From positions 3,024,001 to 3,088,000 of the forward strand of contig NZ_CP114905.1 in NCBI RefSeq assembly GCF_027497195.1: a stretch of 64,000 bases of DNA, in the 5' to 3' direction. The notes below the pieces were generated by a model. That model was not told where the DNA came from, did not search any database, and worked only from the letters and a program-made list of their open reading frames with translations. Below, one piece after another: positions 59,913-64,000 of the stretch. The translations under genes and the position numbers were made by a program. This DNA comes from Streptomyces sp. WMMC500 (GTDB lineage: Bacteria; Actinomycetota; Actinomycetes; Streptomycetales; Streptomycetaceae). Numbering within the stretch: position 1 is the first letter of the stretch; every line of letters begins with the position of its first letter.

Positions 59913-61172
59913 TCAGTGGACCGTCCAGCGGTAGCAGCGGGTCACCGTGCCGCCCGAGGGGTCGGGGAACGAGGCCGTTCCCCAGGCTTCGCCGGTGTGG
60001 GTGAGCCAGCTCGCCTCGCTCTCCACCGCCCCGGCCGGCAGGCCCAGGTCGACGACCCGGCCGCCGCGCCAGTAGACCGCGCGCTGGCCCTCCTCCGTGT
60101 AGCAGTGGCCGGCCGCGTCGCCGCGGTCGTTGAGGGCCGTGACCTCAGTGCCGTAGAGGGCTTCCGGGAGGGTGGGGAGGGCGGTGAGGCCGTCGGCGGG
60201 GGACCAGTGGAAGGGGCCGTCGGTGGCGTTGCTGCGGCCGACGACCTCGCCGCGGGCGTTGATGAACCGGCCGTCGAGGGGGACGCTGCTGGCGCCGCCG
60301 TCGAAGCGGCTGAAGTCCGTCAGGCGGTCGCCGTCCCAGACGAACGCCCGCCACTCCCCCGTGTCGCCCTCCGCGGAACCGGCCACCACGCCGCGGTCGT
60401 TGACGCCCGCGCCGAAGACCGGACGGTACGCGCCGGTGAGGCGGCTGAGTTCGGTGACGGTGCCGTCGTGCCAGTGGAACGGGTCCCGCGACCAGGCCAT
60501 GAAGCGCACCTGGCCGGCGACGACGTGGCCGGCGTTGCCGAGCGCGTCGGGGGCCGCGTTGACCGCCTCCGGGTCGGGCGGCGTGATGCGGACGGGCGCG
60601 GCGGAGCCGGCGGGGCGCAGGACGTACAGGCCGCCGCGCGACGGGAGTTCGGGGTCGGCCTGGAACTCCGTCTGGGTCTGGACGAGGACCCGGCCCCGGT
60701 CGTCGATGTGCGTGCCCCACGCGCGGTAGTCGTCGCCCGGCAGGACCCGCCGGGGCGCGCCGCCGCGGGACCAGACGACGGCCTGCGTGCGGTTCTCGTC
60801 CGGCAGGTAGTGGTAACCGACCAGCGCGCCGCGCGCGTTGACGCCCTGGAGGGTGTACGAACCGGACGCGTGCAGCGCGCGGGGCCGCCGCACCCGCGAG
60901 CCCTGCCACGCCGCCTGCACCTCCTCGCCGCCCGGCCCCAGCGCGCGGCCCACGGCGCGGCCGGAGGCGTGGACGTACCACAGGAGCGTCATCGGCAGCG
61001 AGCCGTCCGGGTTGGCCAGCGGGCGGGCGACGACGCGCGGTCCCGCGCGGCCGGGGCGCGCGGGCCGGCGGGCCCGTGCGCTCGCCGGAGTCTGCGGGGC
61101 CACGGCGGCGAGGCCGCCGGCCGCCGCGCCCGCGAGCAGCGCTCGCCTGCCTATGTGCCGGTTCTCGGGCAC
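59913..61172 (-). CDS. Tat-exported repeat protein of unknown function
   Basis: This is a 419-residue exported protein. The start RHIGRRALLAGAAAGGLAAV carries a twin-arginine motif before a weakly hydrophobic stretch; cleavage is likely after A-S-A near 32. The mature part has about six repeats built on a core such as GVNARGALVGYHYL, HIDDRGRVLVQTQT, GVNDRGVVAGSAEG, FINARGEVVGRSNA, ALNDRGDAAGHCYT. These resemble HAF-type repeats, which pack as a beta-propeller-like shell. No enzymatic motif is seen. GTG 61172 follows GAGGAGAGAC. It lies alone between an oxidoreductase gene and an Rrf2 gene. Confidence 0.75.
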   Translation of the reverse strand: MPENRHIGRRALLAGAAAGGLAAVAPQTPASARARRPARPGRAGPRVVARPLANPDGSLPMTLLWYVHASGRAVGRALGPGGEEVQAAWQGSRVRRPRALHASGSYTLQGVNARGALVGYHYLPDENRTQAVVWSRGGAPRRVLPGDDYRAWGTHIDDRGRVLVQTQTEFQADPELPSRGGLYVLRPAGSAAPVRITPPDPEAVNAAPDALGNAGHVVAGQVRFMAWSRDPFHWHDGTVTELSRLTGAYRPVFGAGVNDRGVVAGSAEGDTGEWRAFVWDGDRLTDFSRFDGGASSVPLDGRFINARGEVVGRSNATDGPFHWSPADGLTALPTLPEALYGTEVTALNDRGDAAGHCYTEEGQRAVYWRGGRVVDLGLPAGAVESEASWLTHTGEAWGTASFPDPSGGTVTRCYRWTVH

Positions 61173-61252
61173 GTCTCTCCTCGGAGTCGGGTGTCCGTGG
61201 GGGGAGACGCGACCGCCACTGTGGCACGGCGGGCCGCGGGTGCGCTACGGCT

Positions 61253-61720
61253 TCAGGGGTTCGTCCACGCGTCGGGGTCCTCGGCCAGCTCGTGCACGTA
61301 CCCCGGCAGCCGCGCCGACGCCACGTCCGCGAGCGTGACCTCCCCCAGGATCTTGCGCACGTTCACGCGCAGCGCGATCCACAGCGGCAGCAGCGACTCC
61401 GCGGGCCCGACGTACGACAACTCCGGCGGCCGGGCGCCGCGCACGGAGACCAGCGGGCCCTCCACCACTCGTATGACGTCGGCGATAGTGATCTCGTCGG
61501 CGGGCGCGGCGAGGCGGTAGCCGCCCCGGCCACCGCGCTGGCTGACCACGAGCCGGCCGCGGCGCATGTCGCCGAGGATGCTCTCCAGGAACTTGTGCGG
61601 AATGCCCTGCGCGTCCGCGATGGCCTCCGCCTTGACCGGGGCGTCCTCCGTCGCCGCCGCCAGCTCCAGTGCCGCGCGCACCGCGTAGTCTGCTCGTGCC
61701 GAGATCCGCATGCCGGTCAT
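61253..61720 (-). CDS. Rrf2-family regulator without cysteines
   Basis: This is a 155-residue winged-helix regulator of the Rrf2 family: MRISARADYAVRAALELAAA, then the recognition helix IPHKFLESILGDMRRGRLV and SQRGGRGGYRLA. IscR- and NsrR-type members bind an iron-sulfur cluster with three Cys near residues 92-106. No cysteine is present anywhere here, so it must use another signal, as CymR and other cluster-free members do. Two starts are possible, ATG 61720 and ATG 61711; the shorter begins with the family MRIS. CATAAT just upstream of 61720 could be a -10 box for a leaderless message. Confidence 0.88.
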   Translation of the reverse strand: MTGMRISARADYAVRAALELAAATEDAPVKAEAIADAQGIPHKFLESILGDMRRGRLVVSQRGGRGGYRLAAPADEITIADVIRVVEGPLVSVRGARPPELSYVGPAESLLPLWIALRVNVRKILGEVTLADVASARLPGYVHELAEDPDAWTNP

Positions 61721-61778
61721 TATGTCTGCATGGCGCCTCCCCGCTCCGCCAGGGGCGTGCGCGTCATCCGCCCGTGCG

Positions 61779-63365
61779 CTAGTTGTGCGTGCCGGGCGGG
61801 CCGTCGGAGAGCGGGATCACCGCGCGGACGCGGTAGCCGCCGCGGGGGCGCGGGGCGGCGTGGAGCGTACCGCCGTAGACCGCGAGGCGCTCGCGCAGCC
61901 CGATGAGCCCCCGGCCGCTGCCGGCCGCGGCGCGGGCGGTGGGCGGGCCGCCGGTGTCGGTCACCTCGACGCGCAGTTCGCCGGGCGCGTGCGCGACGGA
62001 GACGGCGACGGAGGCGCCGGCGGCGTGCTTGACGGCGTTGGTCAGCGCCTCCTGCACGACGCGGTACGCGGCGAGGTCGACGCCGGCGGGCAGCGGGGCC
62101 TCGGGGGCGCCGGTCACGGACACCTCGACGGGGACGCCGGTGTCGCGTACGCGCCCGGCGAGGGCGGCGAGTTGGCCGAGGCCGGGCTGGGGGGCGAGGT
62201 CGACGGCGACGGCCGGGTTCGCGCCGCCGGGCGGCCCGGTGGGGGAGGCCGGGCGGCGGCCGGCTTTGTGGCTCTTGTGGGCCCTGCCGCCGTTCGCCGC
62301 GCGGGCCGGCCCCGGGAGCGTCGTCGCCTCCGCCGCCGGACGCGCCGCCGGGTCCGCCGTGGGGCCCTCCCCGTCGTGCCCCTCGCGCTCCGCCGCCGCC
62401 ATCGTCAGCAGCCCCATGACGTGCCGCAGTTCCGCCATCGCCGCCCGCCCGCCGGCCTCCACGGCGCGCATCGCCTCCCGCGCCTGCTCCGGCGAGGTGT
62501 CCAGCACCTTGCGCGCCGCCCCGGCCTGGATCGTCATCACGCTGACGTTGTGCGTGACGACGTCGTGCAGCTCGCGCGCGATCCGCGACCGCTCCTGGTC
62601 CACAGCGAGCCTCGTCGCCGCCTCCTGCTGCTCCTGGAGGGCGCGTACGCGCTGCTGCCAGGTGTGGATGGCGTTGGCGGCCAGCCCGATCGGCAGCAGC
62701 ACCAGCAGCGGTACGAAGCCGCGCCCCACCTCCGGCACCACACCCGCCACCGCGAACAGCGGCACCCCCGCGAGCAGGCTCGCCAGCGCGCTCCTGCGGT
62801 ACGGGCTGTACATCACCGCGCTGTACGCCGCGACCACCCCGGCGGCGAACGCGAACGCCGTCGCGCCGCGGGCGACCTCGCCCAGGTGGAACGCCGTGGC
62901 CGCACCGAGCACCGCCCAGAACGCGGCGAGCGGGTAGCGGCGCCGTAGGGCCAGCGGCACGGCGGTCAGCGCGGCGAGCACCAACTCCCAGCCCTGCGCG
63001 GGCGGCAGCACGTGCTCGACGACGTGCGGCAGCGCGTATGTCCCCTCGGGGGGCGGCTCCGCGGGCGGTTCGGCTCCGGGCGGCGGGAGGGCCGGCAGGC
63101 CGGGGGGCGGCGCGGGCAGGCGGACGATCTCCTGCGGAGCGTCCTGGCGCGGCTCGTAGAACGAGCGGTCGAGGTCGGCGACGACGGTGCCGACGGACAG
63201 CACGAGGGCGAGGGCGACGTCGGCGGTCCAGGCCCACCGGGAGAGCCGCGGCACGCGCACGCCGCCCGCGCCGCGGGGCCCCCGCGCGAACCACCCGCGC
63301 GCCCGGCCCACCGCGCGCCCCACGCCGCGCCCGTACCGTCCGATGACCGCACCCGCCCACGTCAC
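61779..63365 (-). CDS. Membrane histidine kinase, NarL-partner type
   Basis: This is a 528-residue sensor kinase. After a cytosolic lead, one helix at about 47-64 is followed by a Pro-rich external stretch (80-118). Several further helices lie between 125 and 235. The HisKA_3 dimerisation helix SRIARELHDVVTHNVSVMTI has the phosphorylated His267. The ATPase domain has QEALTNAVKHA and GRGLIGLRERLAVYGG. A 60-residue low-complexity insert (about 310-370) splits the kinase core. GTG 63365 follows GAGGCG. No response regulator gene is adjacent on this side; a partner may lie to the right beyond the window. Confidence 0.88.
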   Translation of the reverse strand: MTWAGAVIGRYGRGVGRAVGRARGWFARGPRGAGGVRVPRLSRWAWTADVALALVLSVGTVVADLDRSFYEPRQDAPQEIVRLPAPPPGLPALPPPGAEPPAEPPPEGTYALPHVVEHVLPPAQGWELVLAALTAVPLALRRRYPLAAFWAVLGAATAFHLGEVARGATAFAFAAGVVAAYSAVMYSPYRRSALASLLAGVPLFAVAGVVPEVGRGFVPLLVLLPIGLAANAIHTWQQRVRALQEQQEAATRLAVDQERSRIARELHDVVTHNVSVMTIQAGAARKVLDTSPEQAREAMRAVEAGGRAAMAELRHVMGLLTMAAAEREGHDGEGPTADPAARPAAEATTLPGPARAANGGRAHKSHKAGRRPASPTGPPGGANPAVAVDLAPQPGLGQLAALAGRVRDTGVPVEVSVTGAPEAPLPAGVDLAAYRVVQEALTNAVKHAAGASVAVSVAHAPGELRVEVTDTGGPPTARAAAGSGRGLIGLRERLAVYGGTLHAAPRPRGGYRVRAVIPLSDGPPGTHN

Positions 63366-63574
63366 CGCCTCAGTGTGCCAAGCCGCCCCGTGCCGCCGGA
63401 TCCACCGCGCGACCCACCCGCCGTCCACCCGGCGCCTACACCGCGCGGATGACGCCGCCCGCCGTCGGCCGGACGCGGTACGGACCTTCCGTACCGCGGC
63501 CGACGTGCCCGCGTCCCCGCCGCGCCTAGCGTCTGGCCGCACGCCGACCGCCGAACTGGGGAGGGACCCGGGCC

Positions 63575-64000
63575 ATGGCCGCACCACCGCACACCGCCGC
63601 ACGCACCGAACCCGAGAGAGACCACGGTGCCGGGGTACTCATCGACCTGCGCGGGGTCAGCAGGACGTACGACGAGGGCCCGCCCGCGCTGGACCACCTG
63701 ACGCTCGCGGTGCGCACCGGGGAGACGCTCGCCGTCCTCGGCCCGTCCGGCAGCGGCAAGTCGACGCTGCTCAACCTCATCGCGGGCCTGGACCGCCCGA
63801 ACGCCGGCACCGTCACCGTCGACGGCCTGCGCGTGGACGAGCTGAGCGAGAGCGCGTCGGCGAAGTACCGCAGGGCGTCGGTCGGCATGGTCTTCCAGTT
63901 CTTCAACCTGCTCGACGACCTGACCGTCGCGGACAACGTCCTGCTGCCGGCCCAGTTGGCCGGCATGCCCCGGGCCCGCGCCGCCGCGCGGGCCGCGGAA
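63575..64000 (+). CDS. ABC exporter ATPase, 5' part
   Basis: The 142 visible residues run off the window edge. Walker A is GPSGSGKST (about 60-68) and the Q-loop VFQFFNLLDDLTV, typical of the MacB/LolD-type ATPases of FtsX permeases. Signature and Walker B lie outside. ATG 63575 follows GGGAGGGA. It starts 209 bp from the divergent histidine kinase start, an arrangement common for kinase-controlled resistance exporters (BceAB-like or similar). The permease should follow in the next bases. Confidence 0.9.
   Translation, partial: MAAPPHTAARTEPERDHGAGVLIDLRGVSRTYDEGPPALDHLTLAVRTGETLAVLGPSGSGKSTLLNLIAGLDRPNAGTVTVDGLRVDELSESASAKYRRASVGMVFQFFNLLDDLTVADNVLLPAQLAGMPRARAAARAAE

Overview
The window looks like a stretch of core chromosome from a Streptomyces or close relative. 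GC content is very high, third codon positions are almost always G or C, GTG and TTG starts are common, and only one TTA codon was noticed in a real gene. The gene set includes mycothiol synthesis (mshB), DivIVA-type proteins, a sortase-type surface protein, a chitinase behind a DasR-type operator, and two oligopeptide transporters. No tRNA, rRNA, CRISPR array, insertion sequence, phage gene or integrase was found.

Layout. 1-10.1 kb: end of an O-methyltransferase, a DUF3117 protein, an enoyl-CoA hydratase/isomerase, tag (with its 3' end duplicated downstream), a DivIVA-domain protein, folP2-type pterin synthase homologue, a LOG-family hydrolase, dapE, two exported proteins, dapC and fdxA. 10.2-12.5 kb: a GNAT acetyltransferase and a SirB1-type protein. 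12.6-18.8 kb: a five-gene peptide ABC transporter in the order permease, binding protein, permease, ATPase, ATPase. 19.3-25.6 kb: envelope genes around mshB. 25.8-31.5 kb: a second peptide transporter in the order binding protein, permease, permease, ATPase, ATPase. 31.8-36.2 kb: typA and an LpqW-like lipoprotein with a lysine-rich insert. 36.6-40.7 kb: a small coiled-coil protein and a three-gene succinate dehydrogenase. 40.8-47.2 kb: PBP4-type carboxypeptidase, a phosphodiesterase, and a TPM protein next to PspA. 47.2-51.7 kb: a PAS-GAF-SpoIIE phosphatase, an RsbW-like kinase, a SPOR-like peptide and a GntR/UTRA regulator. 51.9-64 kb: mgtE, chitinase, a PIG-L/MerR pair, an ABC exporter divergent from an NmrA-like oxidoreductase, a Tat-exported repeat protein, an Rrf2 regulator, a histidine kinase, and the start of another ABC ATPase gene.

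The run from tag to the LpqW-like gene contains, in recognisable order, the counterparts of Mycobacterium tuberculosis Rv1211 back to Rv1165 (DUF3117, tagA, Rv1209, folP2, Rv1205, dapE, dapC, fdxC, mshB, lpqW, typA). It is therefore an old actinobacterial gene neighbourhood into which peptide transporters and envelope genes have been placed.

The clearest new-looking signals are regulatory or structural: a MerR-type promoter with a 19-bp spacer in front of a TipAS-like regulator; a SoxR-box-like palindrome with the same geometry in front of an NmrA-like gene; related TATCAC/GTGA palindromes upstream of two genes; a single TTA codon in a 64-residue membrane protein beside mshB; an exact 134-bp duplication of the tag 3' end; a polylysine insert in the LpqW-like lipoprotein; and a coding-like stretch without a start codon between the LpqW-like gene and typA.
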